Of a stretch of DNA of 64,000 bases, positions 17,245-26,344 are shown one piece after another (positions within the stretch are counted from its first letter, which is position 1; every line of letters starts with the position of its first letter). The notes under the pieces are model-generated. The model saw nothing but the letters and a program-made list of their open reading frames with translations. It made no database searches and was not told where the DNA came from. Source of the stretch: Pararobbsia silviterrae (GTDB taxonomy: Bacteria > Pseudomonadota > Gammaproteobacteria > Burkholderiales > Burkholderiaceae). The DNA lies in NCBI RefSeq assembly GCF_003628125.1, contig NZ_RBZU01000006.1, positions 1-64,000 on the forward strand, read 5' to 3'. Made by a program: the position numbers and the translations under genes.

Positions 17245-18240
17245 ATGAAGGTGAAGCACTTCCCGAAGGTACCGTTGCGTACCTTGACGCGCGCGCTGAC
17301 GGCCGCGTGCGCGATCGTTCCGATCGCGGCGCATGCGTCGACGTATCAACCCGCGGGCATCGATCTCGGCGCGACGACGTTCAATGACGCATTCGGCAGC
17401 ACCGAGCCCGGATTCACGTCGATCCAATTGCTCCAGTACGAGAACAACACGAAGTTCTATACGAACACGGGCGATTCGAACCATCTGTTTTCCGATGCGC
17501 ACGTCGATGCCTTCGTCTACCTGCCGCAGCTCGCGTACACGACGCCGTTTCATCTGTTCGGCGGCTCGCTCGGCTTTACGGCGTTGCTGCCGGTCGTCAA
17601 CCTGAACGCGGGCGACAGCGCGTCGAGTTTCGTGCCGCTGACGGGCAACGAAGGGACGAATCTCGGCGACATCACGTTCGGTCCGTATCTGCAGTTCGCA
17701 CCGATCATCAGCGGCGGCCGTCCGGTCTTCGTCCAACGTTTCGAATTCGACGTGATCGCGCCGACGGGCGCGTACGACCCGAACAAGCTCGTGAATCCGA
17801 GCAGCGGCTTCTGGTCGCTGAACCCGTACTGGTCGATGACGTTCCTGCCGACGCGGCAGACCGAAGTGTCGGTACGCCTCCATTACCTCTACAACATGAG
17901 CAACACGAACCCGGGCGCCAATAACGCGGACGGATTCGAAGGACCGGTATCGGAGTTCAAGGCGGGGCAGGCGGTCTGGGCGAATTTCGCCGCGTCGTAC
18001 AAGGTGCTGCCGAATCTCGATGTCGGGATCAACGGTTTCTATTTCCGCCAGATCACCGATGACACGGTCAACGGCATCACGCAGCCCGATTCCCGAACGA
18101 CGAACCTCTCGCTCGGTCCGGGCGCGATGTGGGCCATCGATCGCAACAACATGGTGTTCGCCAACATCTATATGCCGGTGGTCGAGCGCAATACGTATTC
18201 AGGCTTCCATATGAATCTGCGCTGGATCCATCAGTTCTGA
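17245..18240 (+). CDS. MetA-type outer-membrane channel (phenol-degradation 'meta' family)
   Basis: 331 residues with a signal peptide (about 1-31, ending AHA), followed by a beta-barrel-like sequence of alternating hydrophobic residues. The final strand MNLRWIHQF ends in Phe, as outer-membrane barrels do. The segments FGDAYLQP-like YLPQLAYTTP, FVQRFEFDVIAPTGAYDP and SVRLHYLYNMSN match the family often annotated 'phenol degradation protein meta' (PF13557). Members sit in aromatic catabolic operons and probably admit hydrophobic substrates through the outer membrane. It is followed by an MFS permease 29 bp later, giving a matched outer/inner membrane uptake pair. A TATAAAT lies at about 17223 but no clear -35. 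Confidence 0.85.
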   Translation: MKVKHFPKVPLRTLTRALTAACAIVPIAAHASTYQPAGIDLGATTFNDAFGSTEPGFTSIQLLQYENNTKFYTNTGDSNHLFSDAHVDAFVYLPQLAYTTPFHLFGGSLGFTALLPVVNLNAGDSASSFVPLTGNEGTNLGDITFGPYLQFAPIISGGRPVFVQRFEFDVIAPTGAYDPNKLVNPSSGFWSLNPYWSMTFLPTRQTEVSVRLHYLYNMSNTNPGANNADGFEGPVSEFKAGQAVWANFAASYKVLPNLDVGINGFYFRQITDDTVNGITQPDSRTTNLSLGPGAMWAIDRNNMVFANIYMPVVERNTYSGFHMNLRWIHQF

Positions 18241-18269
18241 ACCCGACGTCCAATTTTTGGAGCAAGACC

Positions 18270-19493
18270 ATGAGCATCAAAGATTCGGTTGTCTTCAGAA
18301 TCGCCCTGATTTACAGCCTCGGCGTGCTGGCCGCCATGACGGTCGGCGGCGCGATTCCCGAGCTCGATTCGATCGCGCGGGAGTTTCGTCCGCGCGATCC
18401 GTCCGTGATCGGACTCGTGATGTCGTTGCCGTCCGTGATGGTCGCGCTCGGCGCGCTCGTCGCGGGGTATTTCGTCGACAAGTTCGGCGACAAGCAGGTG
18501 CTCGTCGCGGGTTGTCTCGCGATGATCGTGGGCGATGCGCTCGTCGCGGGCGCGCCGACGATGCAGAGCCTGCTCGTCGGGCGCGGCGTGTGCGGCATCG
18601 GCTATGTGCTGATGGCGGTCTCGGCGATCACGTTGCTGATTCGCGTCGTCGAAGAGCGCCGTCGCAACATGGCGATCGCGATCTGGTCGACGTTCGTGCC
18701 CGTCAGCATGATCATCCCGTTCCTGCTCGCGGGCGCGGTCGCGGCGAGCGGAAGCTGGCGCAATGCGTTCAGCGGCCATGCGGTCGTCACGGGCATTGTC
18801 ATGCTTGTGATGATCGCGACGGTGCCGGCGCGCGACAAGTCGTCGCGGCAAACGTCGCGGACCGCGGGCCTCGGTGCGGTATTGCGCTCGCCGTGGCCCT
18901 ATCTGCTCGGTATCTCGATCGGCGGCGATGCGTTCCTGCACGTGGGCATCATCGCGACGCTCGCACCGTATCTGCATGCGCACTACGGCGCGGATCTGAT
19001 GACCGTCAATATGTGGAACGTCGGCGCCATGGCCGTCAACGCGCTCGGCTGCGTGCTGTTCGGCAAGCTGCTCGACTGGGGCGTGCCGCCGGTGCGCACG
19101 GGGATCATCGCGATTCTCGTGACGGGCGTGCCGGCCGTGATTCTCTATGCGATGCCGATCGGCGTGCCGGCATCGATCGCGCTGTCGTGGCTGCTGTTGT
19201 TTGCGAGCGGTGTGCTCACGGGCATGTGGGCGTACACGCCGGCGGTCGCGCCGTCGGCCGAAAGCATCGGCGCGACGAGCGGGCTCGTCACGCAGATCAC
19301 GCTGCTCGGCGTGCTGCTCAGCGGTCCGGTCTGCTTCGCGGCGCAGGCCGCGCCGACGCCGCTGCCGATGGTCATCACGATCGTCGCGGGCATCGTTGCG
19401 TGTTCGGTGCGTTTGCCGATCCTCGCGCGCGGCACGCGGCCGAAATGGATCGGTACGCATGACGACGCGCAGATCGTGGCGGCGCACGGTTGA
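18270..19493 (+). CDS. MFS transporter, probable aromatic acid uptake permease
   Basis: 407 residues with about 12 hydrophobic segments. The MFS loop-2/3 motif reads GYFVDKFGDKQVLV (about 68-81). It starts at an ATG after GGAGCAA, 29 bp downstream of the outer-membrane channel gene, so the two are probably co-transcribed. The protein resembles sugar/aromatic drug:H+ type antiporters and symporters; direction of transport cannot be told from sequence. The genetic setting inside the homogentisate cluster favours substrate import. Confidence 0.87.
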   Translation: MSIKDSVVFRIALIYSLGVLAAMTVGGAIPELDSIAREFRPRDPSVIGLVMSLPSVMVALGALVAGYFVDKFGDKQVLVAGCLAMIVGDALVAGAPTMQSLLVGRGVCGIGYVLMAVSAITLLIRVVEERRRNMAIAIWSTFVPVSMIIPFLLAGAVAASGSWRNAFSGHAVVTGIVMLVMIATVPARDKSSRQTSRTAGLGAVLRSPWPYLLGISIGGDAFLHVGIIATLAPYLHAHYGADLMTVNMWNVGAMAVNALGCVLFGKLLDWGVPPVRTGIIAILVTGVPAVILYAMPIGVPASIALSWLLLFASGVLTGMWAYTPAVAPSAESIGATSGLVTQITLLGVLLSGPVCFAAQAAPTPLPMVITIVAGIVACSVRLPILARGTRPKWIGTHDDAQIVAAHG

Positions 19494-19633
19494 ACGTGTC
19501 GAGGAAGGGGTAGCGAAAGGGTACATTAGGCTCGCGTCGCGATGCGTGGCGATACGTCGCGCGCGAGCCGGTCATCGGTGATTCGGCATGGGTCGGCATC
19601 TGCCGGCCAGGCCATCTTCAGAAGAGGTGCATT

Positions 19634-20917
19634 GTGTTGGATATTGCGATTATCGGCGCGGGTATCGGCGGCTTGACGCTGGCTTTACGGTTGCATCAGA
19701 AGGGCTTCCGCCCGCGCGTCTACGAGTCGACGGCGGAGTTGCGTCCGCTGGGCGTCGGCGTCGTGAGCCAGCCCTATGGGACGCGCGAGATGACCGAACT
19801 CGGTCTGCTCGACGAACTCAACGCCGTGTCCGTCGATGCGATCGAATCGGTCTACTACAACCAGTACGGCCAGGAGATTTACGGCGAGCGCTGCGGCACG
19901 CATATGGGTTATCCGCACGGGCAGCGCTTCATCCATCGCGGCATCTGGCAAATGCTGCTCTACAAGGCGGTCATCGAACGTCTCGGCCCCGATTCGGTCG
20001 TGCTCGGCGCGCGCGCGACGGGCTTTACCGAAGATGCGAACGGCGTCACCGTGCGTTTTCGGCCGAATCATGCGACGCAGCCGGTTCCCGCCGAAATTCG
20101 CGCCGATGTCGTGATCGGGATCGACGGCATCAAGTCGGCCATTCGCGAGCAGCTCTATCCGGAGTCGTCGAAGCCGCATTTCTCGGGTATTACGTTGTGG
20201 CGCGGCGTCACGCTCATGAAGCCCTTTAAGACGGGCGGCACGATTCTGCATATCGGCGCGCCGAGCCAGGGTAGTCTGATCGTCTATCCGATTCACGACG
20301 ATTGGGAAGGCACGGGGCTGACGCTGACGAACTGGATCGTCGAGCAGAACGATCGCGCGGAGAGCATCGAGGACTGGAATCAGAAGGGCGATATCGCCGA
20401 GATCGCGCATATGTTCGACGAATGCAAGCTCGACTTCCTCGACGTCGGCGAGATGTTGCGCAACGCGCGCGAAGTCTATCTGTTTCCGTTGATCGATCAC
20501 GACCCGCTCGATCGATGGGCGTTCGGCCGTGTCGCGTTGATGGGCGATGCCGCGCATGCGATGTATCCGCGCGGCGGTAACGGCGCGTGTCAGGCGCTCG
20601 TCGACGCGCGCGTGATCGCCGAGAAGCTCTCGACGATCGACGACCCCGTCGAAGCGCTTCAGCGCTATGAGCAAGAACGTCTGCCGATTGCGAACCGGAT
20701 CGTACTCGCGAATCGCGGCGACGGTCCCGAGGTCGTGCGCCGCATCGTCGAAGAGCGTACGCAAGGGCAGCGTTTCGACGACATCGAAAAGGTGCTGCCG
20801 TTTGCCGAGGCCGATTCGATTTTCAAGGAATATCACCGTCTCGCGGGCATGAAACGCCCGAATGAGAACCCGAACGAACCGAGTGGCTTCCGTTCGGTGT
20901 TTTTCGCGGGGACGTAA
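19634..20917 (+). CDS. FAD-dependent monooxygenase (UbiH/salicylate-hydroxylase-like)
   Basis: 427 residues. The FAD-binding motif GAGIGGLTLALRLHQKG lies at about 8-24. The DG motif GIDGIKSAIREQLYP is near 155-169, and GDAAHAMYPRGGNGACQALVDA is near 303-324. It starts at GTG 19634 after AGAAGAGG. This is a class-A flavoprotein aromatic monooxygenase of a subgroup different from the MhpA-like enzyme at 15471. It lies 140 bp downstream of the MFS gene on the same strand. Two dissimilar hydroxylases in one cluster suggest two successive ring hydroxylations or two feeder substrates. The substrate is unknown. Confidence 0.87.
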   Translation: MLDIAIIGAGIGGLTLALRLHQKGFRPRVYESTAELRPLGVGVVSQPYGTREMTELGLLDELNAVSVDAIESVYYNQYGQEIYGERCGTHMGYPHGQRFIHRGIWQMLLYKAVIERLGPDSVVLGARATGFTEDANGVTVRFRPNHATQPVPAEIRADVVIGIDGIKSAIREQLYPESSKPHFSGITLWRGVTLMKPFKTGGTILHIGAPSQGSLIVYPIHDDWEGTGLTLTNWIVEQNDRAESIEDWNQKGDIAEIAHMFDECKLDFLDVGEMLRNAREVYLFPLIDHDPLDRWAFGRVALMGDAAHAMYPRGGNGACQALVDARVIAEKLSTIDDPVEALQRYEQERLPIANRIVLANRGDGPEVVRRIVEERTQGQRFDDIEKVLPFAEADSIFKEYHRLAGMKRPNENPNEPSGFRSVFFAGT

Positions 20918-21360
20918 GGACGCGATGAACGGAACGTATCGACGCGCCGTGAATGCGGCACGTCGAGCGTTCCGTCGTTAGGCGCGAATGCGCCGCGTAT
21001 TCACCGCGACCCATCGCCGGGTATCGCGCTGACTTCGCGCGGCCCGATGGTCGTACCGCGCGATGCGTCGTCATCCGGCGCGATTGCGTGCATGCACGCA
21101 TGCACGCATGCGTTCGCGCTCGACGCAGTGTCGTTCGTTTGCGCATGGCAGGCCCAATTACGCATTTAGGGTACTTACGAGTACCAATTTAAAAGAAGGC
21201 GCCGATAATGCATGCAAGACGCGCATGACGTGCGATGCCTAGTCGCCATGCAGCGCATGATGTCGCACCGCGCCTGATGTCGCGCAGCACACGGATTCGG
21301 ACGTCGGCGATCCCCACAAACACGAGAACCCGCATTCGGGTCAAGGCAACGGAGGTGACA
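20918..21360. promoter_or_regulatory. 443-bp leader of the Rieske oxygenase genes with a GGTACT palindrome (21170-21185)
   Basis: No gene is supported here. GGTACT-N4-AGTACC at 21170-21185 is a perfect inverted repeat inside an A/T-richer stretch, the best operator/promoter candidate for the Rieske operon. Three short GCATGCAC-like repeats lie near 21090-21113. A strong ribosome site GGAGGTGAC (21351-21359) precedes the oxygenase ATG and fixes that start. Confidence 0.5.
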
Positions 21361-22422
21361 ATGGAAGGCCTGCTGCAGAACACCTGGTATATGGCGGCAT
21401 GGGAATCGGAGCTCGAAGCGGGCAAGGTGTCGCGCCGCATCGCCGACGTGCCCGTTGTCGTCTTTCGCAACGCGCAGGGAGAGATCGGCGCGCTCGTCGA
21501 TCGGTGCCCGCATCGCTTCGCGCCGCTGAGCATGGGCACCGTCGAGGCCGGCGCGCTCGTCTGCCCGTACCACGGCCTCGGTTTCGATACGCACGGCAAG
21601 TGCGTCGTCAATCCGTTCGCGGACAAGGTGCCCGCGGGCAGCGCGGTTCGCGCGTTCGAGGTCGTCGTGCGCGATTCGATCGTCTGGCTCTGGTTCGGCG
21701 ACGCTGACCAGGCCGATCCCTCGTTGATTCCCGATTACGCGTTCTTGAACGGCAGCGCGACGAATCGCGTCATCCGCGACTATCTGCATCTCAAGTGCCA
21801 CTACGAATATCTCGTCGACAACCTCATGGACGTCACGCATATCGAGTGGGCGCATCGCAAGACCTTCGGTGGACGCGGCCTGATTCAGCACGGCAAACAC
21901 GAAACCGTGCAGAACGGCAATGAAGTCTGGATCAACTGGTCGTTCGCGAACGTGCCCAAGCAGCCGATTCCGATTTATCACGATGCGGCGATTCCATGGG
22001 AACGCACGGATATGTGGATCGATACGCGCTGGAACGCGCCCGCGAGCGTATTGCTCGATATCGGCCAGACCGCACCCGGCGCGCCGCGTGAAGACGGTTT
22101 GCGCCAATTGCTCGCGCATATCGTGACGCCCGAGACCGCCACGACCTCGCACTATTTCTGGGGCGTGGCGCGTCAGCACGATGTCGACTCGGTCGAAGAG
22201 GACAACCGTATTCGCGGCATGCTCAAGTTCGCGTTCGAAATGGAAGATGTGCCCCTTGTCGAAGCGGCCGCGAAGGTCGTCGAAGGCGAGAACTTCTGGG
22301 ACCTCAAGCCCGTGCATCTTGGGCCGGATATCGGTTCGACACGCGTGCGCCGCACGCTCGAAATGCTGGTGCGCAAGGAGTCGGCCGCGGCGCAGGCGCA
22401 AGATCGGCCGACACCGCGCTAA
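21361..22422 (+). CDS. Rieske non-haem iron oxygenase, VanA/dicamba-monooxygenase-like O-demethylase
   Basis: 353 residues. The Rieske [2Fe-2S] ligands are Cys49, His51 (CPHRFAPLSMG), Cys68 and His71 (CPYHGLGF). The mononuclear iron site is in NLMDVTHIEWAH: bridging Asp157, His160, His165, with Asp296 the likely third ligand. By eye and from memory, the first seven positions coincide with dicamba monooxygenase numbering. Family members hydroxylate a methoxy carbon, releasing formaldehyde and a phenol. Adrenodoxin-type ferredoxin and reductase genes follow, so electrons probably flow reductase to ferredoxin to this enzyme. Aligned pocket residues differ from dicamba monooxygenase (Asp233 for Asn, Met287 for Trp), so the substrate is probably a different methoxylated aromatic. 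Confidence 0.92.
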   Translation: MEGLLQNTWYMAAWESELEAGKVSRRIADVPVVVFRNAQGEIGALVDRCPHRFAPLSMGTVEAGALVCPYHGLGFDTHGKCVVNPFADKVPAGSAVRAFEVVVRDSIVWLWFGDADQADPSLIPDYAFLNGSATNRVIRDYLHLKCHYEYLVDNLMDVTHIEWAHRKTFGGRGLIQHGKHETVQNGNEVWINWSFANVPKQPIPIYHDAAIPWERTDMWIDTRWNAPASVLLDIGQTAPGAPREDGLRQLLAHIVTPETATTSHYFWGVARQHDVDSVEEDNRIRGMLKFAFEMEDVPLVEAAAKVVEGENFWDLKPVHLGPDIGSTRVRRTLEMLVRKESAAAQAQDRPTPR

Positions 22423-22572
22423 GTACGTCAATTCAACGAAGGCGCGCGTCGCGCGCGGCATGCGACACGGGCTTGTGTTCGAGCGCTGCGTCGCGGCCGC
22501 GCAGCAGGATCGCGGCGCGGTCGTCGATGCCGCGCCGCCACGCAGGATATCGATCAACAAGCAGGTGAACGG

Positions 22573-22890
22573 ATGGCGCAGATACAACTGATTTTGCGCG
22601 ACGGCAGCGAAATGACCGTCGCGGGCAGGGAGGGCGAGAACCTCATGAAGCTGATCCGCGACGGCGGCGGATATGAATTGCTGGCCTTATGCGGCGGGGG
22701 ATGCTCATGCGCGACGTGCCATATCTACGTCGATGAACGCTTCGTCGACGCGCTTTCGCCGATAACCGACGAAGAAGGCGAACTGCTCGATTGCTCGATG
22801 CATCGCCAGGCGCATTCGCGTCTGTCGTGCCAGATTCCGTTTCATGCGGGACTCGACGGGATGCGCATCGAAATCGCCCCTGAAGAATGA
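22573..22890 (+). CDS. Adrenodoxin-type [2Fe-2S] ferredoxin
   Basis: 105 residues. Cluster ligands Cys40, Cys46 and Cys49 lie in LCGGGCSCATCHIYV and the fourth is Cys86 (RLSCQI). The pattern C-x5-C-x2-C...C, and the HIYVD segment, mark the adrenodoxin/putidaredoxin type rather than a plant-type ferredoxin. Cys44 is an extra Cys in the loop. It sits 150 bp after the oxygenase gene and 35 bp before the reductase gene, and is the obvious electron shuttle between the two. The upstream gap has no hairpin obvious enough to call. Confidence 0.95.
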   Translation: MAQIQLILRDGSEMTVAGREGENLMKLIRDGGGYELLALCGGGCSCATCHIYVDERFVDALSPITDEEGELLDCSMHRQAHSRLSCQIPFHAGLDGMRIEIAPEE

Positions 22891-22925
22891 TTCCGTCGCG
22901 GTGAGCGAAACCGAATGAGGCAAGC

Positions 22926-24149
22926 ATGACGAATGGAGACATCGTGATTGTCGGCGGCGGCCACGCGGGCGCGCAATGCGCGGCGGCGCTCCGGCAGTAC
23001 GGTTATACGGGCGCGATGGCGATCCTGACGGATGAGCGCGACGCGCCTTATGAACGTCCGCCGTTGTCGAAGGATTTCTTGAACGGCGTCAAGACGTTCG
23101 ATCAGATGCTGCTTCAGCCGCTCGCCTTCTGGGCGGATAAGCAGATCGATGTGCATTACGGCCAGCGTGTCGAGTCCGTCGATGCGGCGCGTCACGAGAT
23201 CACGTGCGCGAACGGCGAATGCCACGGCTATCGCAAACTCATCTGGGCCACGGGCGGACGCGCGCGCCGATTGCACTGCGAAGGCTCGACACTCGAAGGT
23301 CTGCACGTCGTGCGTACGCGCGCCGACGTCGACGGCATCCGCGCCGAGCTCGGCAACGTCGAGCACGTCGTCGTGATCGGCGGCGGCTTTATCGGCCTTG
23401 AAGCCGCCGCGTCGCTGCGCAAGCTCGGCAAGCGCGTGACGATCGTCGAGGCGCTCGATCGCGTGCTCGCGCGTGTGACGGGACAGGCGTTGTCGTCGTT
23501 TATCGAGGACGCGCATCGTGCGCAGGGTACGCAGATCGTGTTGTCTGCGAAAGTGGCGTCGCTGGCGGGTGAACGCGGACGCGTGCGTGAGGTGGTGCTG
23601 CACGACGGCGCGCGCTTGCGCGCGGATCTCGTGATCGTCGGTGTCGGCATCGAGCCCGCGATCGAGCCGTTGCGGGCGGCGGGCGCGCATGCGGAGAACG
23701 GGCTTGTCGTGGATGCGTCGTGCCGGACGACGCTCGACGATATCTACGCGATCGGCGATTGCGCACGGCAGTCGCACGCATTTGCGGGCGGTGCGGCGAT
23801 CCGGCTCGAAAGCGTGCAGAACGCGGTCGAGCAGGCGGCCCTCGTCGCAAGCCATATCACGGGCCGCGCGCCCGCGAAGCCTTCGGTGCCGTGGTTCTGG
23901 TCGACGCAGCACGATTTGCGCATTCAGATGGCCGGGTTGTCCGCGGGACACGATGACTTCGTCATACGCGGCAGTCGCGAAGCGAAGGCTTTCTCGATCG
24001 CGTATCTGAAGGACGGCGTGTTCGTCGCGCTCGACGCCGTCAACGCGACGAAGGATTTCGTGCAGGCGAAGGCGATCATCGCGAAGGGTATTCGTCCCGA
24101 GCGCGCCGCGTTGGCCGATCCGGGCGTCCCGCTGAACAGTTTCGTTTGA
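22926..24149 (+). CDS. FAD-dependent NAD(P)H:ferredoxin reductase (putidaredoxin-reductase type)
   Basis: 407 residues with a glutathione-reductase-like fold. The FAD motif GGGHAGAQCAAALR starts at residue 10. PYERPPLSK (about 41-49) is typical of this family. The NAD(P) motif GGGFIGLEAAASL lies near 155-167, DDIYAIGDCA near 270-280, and the C-terminal reductase domain (WFWSTQHDLRIQMAGL) is complete. It oxidises NAD(P)H and reduces the [2Fe-2S] ferredoxin encoded just upstream. Oxygenase, adrenodoxin-type ferredoxin and GR-type reductase together reproduce the three-component architecture of dicamba (DdmABC) and dehydrodivanillate (LigX) O-demethylases. Confidence 0.94.
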   Translation: MTNGDIVIVGGGHAGAQCAAALRQYGYTGAMAILTDERDAPYERPPLSKDFLNGVKTFDQMLLQPLAFWADKQIDVHYGQRVESVDAARHEITCANGECHGYRKLIWATGGRARRLHCEGSTLEGLHVVRTRADVDGIRAELGNVEHVVVIGGGFIGLEAAASLRKLGKRVTIVEALDRVLARVTGQALSSFIEDAHRAQGTQIVLSAKVASLAGERGRVREVVLHDGARLRADLVIVGVGIEPAIEPLRAAGAHAENGLVVDASCRTTLDDIYAIGDCARQSHAFAGGAAIRLESVQNAVEQAALVASHITGRAPAKPSVPWFWSTQHDLRIQMAGLSAGHDDFVIRGSREAKAFSIAYLKDGVFVALDAVNATKDFVQAKAIIAKGIRPERAALADPGVPLNSFV

Positions 24150-24220
24150 TCGAGCCGCATAACTCGTGTCCGGTCGATGGAAACCCGCGCGTGACGCGTG
24201 GTGATCGAGGTCATATTCAC

Positions 24221-24280
24221 GTCGCACACGCGCATGTCGCACACGCGCACGTCGCCCACGCGCATGTCGTACGCATGCAC
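24221..24280 (+). repeat. Four tandem 15-bp repeats between reductase and MFS genes
   Basis: The unit GTCGCACACGCGCAT occurs at 24221-24235, 24236-24250 and 24251-24265 with one or two changes, then a more diverged copy at 24266-24280. It lies in the untranslated gap upstream of the MFS gene. The function is unknown; slippage could vary copy number. Confidence 0.8.
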
Positions 24281-24385
24281 GACGGATTGCCCACACCACG
24301 CGCGTCTCATGCATTCCTTTCCCGGCGTGCGGACACCCGCGTGCGGCAGCGCGATCGATCACACCTAAAAAAGACTGGAGACACG

Positions 24386-25627
24386 ATGCGTTCAGCTTCG
24401 ACCCTTGCGCGGTCCGAGCCGGTGGCAGGCAATCTGCACGGCTGGCTGCTTGTCGCGACCTGCTGGCTGGCGTCCGCCGGCGCGGTATTGATCGCCCCCG
24501 TGTTGCCGTTCATGCAACGCGACTATGCGCACGAACCGCATGCGGTGTTGTTGACGATGATCGTGCTCGTCGTGCCGGGTCTCATGATCGCGCTGTTCAG
24601 CCCGCTCGTCGGCTCGCTTGTCGATCTGTTCGGACGCAAGCGGCTGTACATGGTCGCCGTCACGATCTATGCGATCGCCGGCGCGTTGCCTTTCTGGCTG
24701 ACCGATCTCCACGCGATCATCGCGTCGCGGATCGTCGTCGGTTTGGCCGAGGCGACGATCAACACGATCGCGGCGGCGTTGACGGCCAACTATTTCAGCG
24801 GCGCGGAGCGGCAGAAGTGGCTCACGATGCAACATGGTTCGGCGGCCGTCGTCGCCGTCGTCATGTTTACGATCGGCGGCGCGCTCGGCAGCTTGCCGAG
24901 CGGATGGCACACGCCTTTCCTCGTCTATGGCTGCGCGATCGTGTTCTTGCCGCTGATCGCGATCTTCATCTGGGAACCCGAAAGCGACACGCACACCGAG
25001 CACGTCGCGGCGGTACAGCCTCGCTTGCCGTTTCCTTGGCGCGAAATCGGTCATCTATGCGCGATGACGTTGTTCAGCGCGATCATGTTCTTCGTGATTC
25101 CCGTGCAGATCAGTTTTGTGCTGAATGCGCGCGGCGTCGCGACGCCGGCGGTCATCGGCTTCGGCAGCGCGATTGCGAATATCGGCATCCCGGTCGGCGC
25201 GTTCGTGTTCCATCGGCTCGGCCGTTGGCCGATCAATCGGCTGCTCGTGCTCGCGTATGCGTGCTTCACCGTGGGTTTCAGTCTGATCGCATCGGTCACC
25301 GACTTGAACGTGACGATTCTCGGGGCGTTGATCGCCTGCATGGGCGGCGGCATCGCGTTGCCCTTGCTCGAGACGTGGGTCATGGCGCGCGTGCCGTTCG
25401 CGCAGAGCGGTCGGGGCGCGGGCGGATACATGGCGTCGTTCTTCCTCGGGAATTTCCTGAGCCCGCTGATCGTGGCGGCCGTCGGCGGCGTGGCGGGCGG
25501 ACTGATTCCCGCAATCGGACGATTCGGCATGGTCTGCGGCGGCGTCGCTGTGATTGCCCTCGTCTTGGTGCTTGCCAAGCGTGGGCCGCGTGAATCCGTT
25601 CAAGCCGTCCATGCGGGCGCGCAATAG
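24386..25627 (+). CDS. MFS transporter
   Basis: 413 residues, about 12 transmembrane segments, with the MFS motif LVDLFGRKRLYMVA (about 78-91). ATG at 24386 follows a CTGGAG ribosome site. It is 236 bp downstream of the ferredoxin reductase on the same strand and convergent with the TetR gene. Sequence features (PVLPFMQRDY start, conserved Pro/Gly in helices) place it with drug:H+ antiporter-1-like carriers, many of which move aromatic acids. Either uptake of the O-demethylase substrate or export of a toxic phenol is plausible. Confidence 0.85.
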   Translation: MRSASTLARSEPVAGNLHGWLLVATCWLASAGAVLIAPVLPFMQRDYAHEPHAVLLTMIVLVVPGLMIALFSPLVGSLVDLFGRKRLYMVAVTIYAIAGALPFWLTDLHAIIASRIVVGLAEATINTIAAALTANYFSGAERQKWLTMQHGSAAVVAVVMFTIGGALGSLPSGWHTPFLVYGCAIVFLPLIAIFIWEPESDTHTEHVAAVQPRLPFPWREIGHLCAMTLFSAIMFFVIPVQISFVLNARGVATPAVIGFGSAIANIGIPVGAFVFHRLGRWPINRLLVLAYACFTVGFSLIASVTDLNVTILGALIACMGGGIALPLLETWVMARVPFAQSGRGAGGYMASFFLGNFLSPLIVAAVGGVAGGLIPAIGRFGMVCGGVAVIALVLVLAKRGPRESVQAVHAGAQ

Positions 25628-25672
25628 CGCGCGGACGACTCGACGTTCGAACGCGATCGACGCCGGCGCGTC

Positions 25673-26344
25673 CTAGGCGGCGCCGATCATTCTGCTGACC
25701 GTTTCATGAATCTTGGCTTCGACTTCGCGCATGTCGGGCGGCTCGCGATAGCTGATGGCCGCGATCAAATGCGTGGCGATCACCGCGCCGAACAACATAT
25801 CGGCCATTTGCCCCGCATCGAGCGGCCGGATGCGGCCGAGTTTCGCGAGCGTCGTCAGTTGCGAGACGAGCAGCGCCTTGCAGCGATCGATGCCTTCGCT
25901 GTAGTAATGCTGGCGAATATGCGTGGACACGCCGGCGTCGCCGATCACGAGTCGCGTGACGGTCACATGCCGGTCGCTGAGCACGTATTTCGCGATCTCG
26001 CCGAGCGTGTGCGCGAGCACGTCGCGCGGCGACGACGCGGCATCGAGCGGATGCTCGTGGGCCGGAAACGATTCGACGTCCGTGACGAGCGCCTCGAATA
26101 ACTCCTCTTTCGTCGCGAACGCTTCATAGAGCGTGCGTTTGGACATTTCGCACTGGCGCGCGATGTCGAGCATGCTCGTTGCCGTATAACCGGCCTCCCG
26201 AAACAAACGCTCGGCGACCTTGAGAATCTGATCGCGACGCGAGGCGGGCGTTGCCGAAAGCGGACGACCGCGTGTGCGCGGAGGCGTCGAGGGTGGCGTG
26301 GATTGCGCGGCGGGCAAAGGGATTTCCAGGCGAATCATCGGCAC
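25673..26344 (-). CDS. TetR-family transcriptional regulator
   Basis: 223 residues. The N-terminus is Pro-rich (about 1-30), then the TetR HTH: RRDQILKVAERLFREAGYTATSMLDIARQCEMSKRTLYEAFATKEELFEAL (about 36-86). The C-terminal ligand domain has no recognisable effector signature. A second start at 26338 (MIRLEIP) is possible. It is convergent with the MFS gene and divergent from the DUF3500 gene, with a 401-bp gap. It is a candidate repressor of the Rieske/MFS genes or of the DUF3500 operon. Confidence 0.88.
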   Translation of the reverse strand: MPMIRLEIPLPAAQSTPPSTPPRTRGRPLSATPASRRDQILKVAERLFREAGYTATSMLDIARQCEMSKRTLYEAFATKEELFEALVTDVESFPAHEHPLDAASSPRDVLAHTLGEIAKYVLSDRHVTVTRLVIGDAGVSTHIRQHYYSEGIDRCKALLVSQLTTLAKLGRIRPLDAGQMADMLFGAVIATHLIAAISYREPPDMREVEAKIHETVSRMIGAA

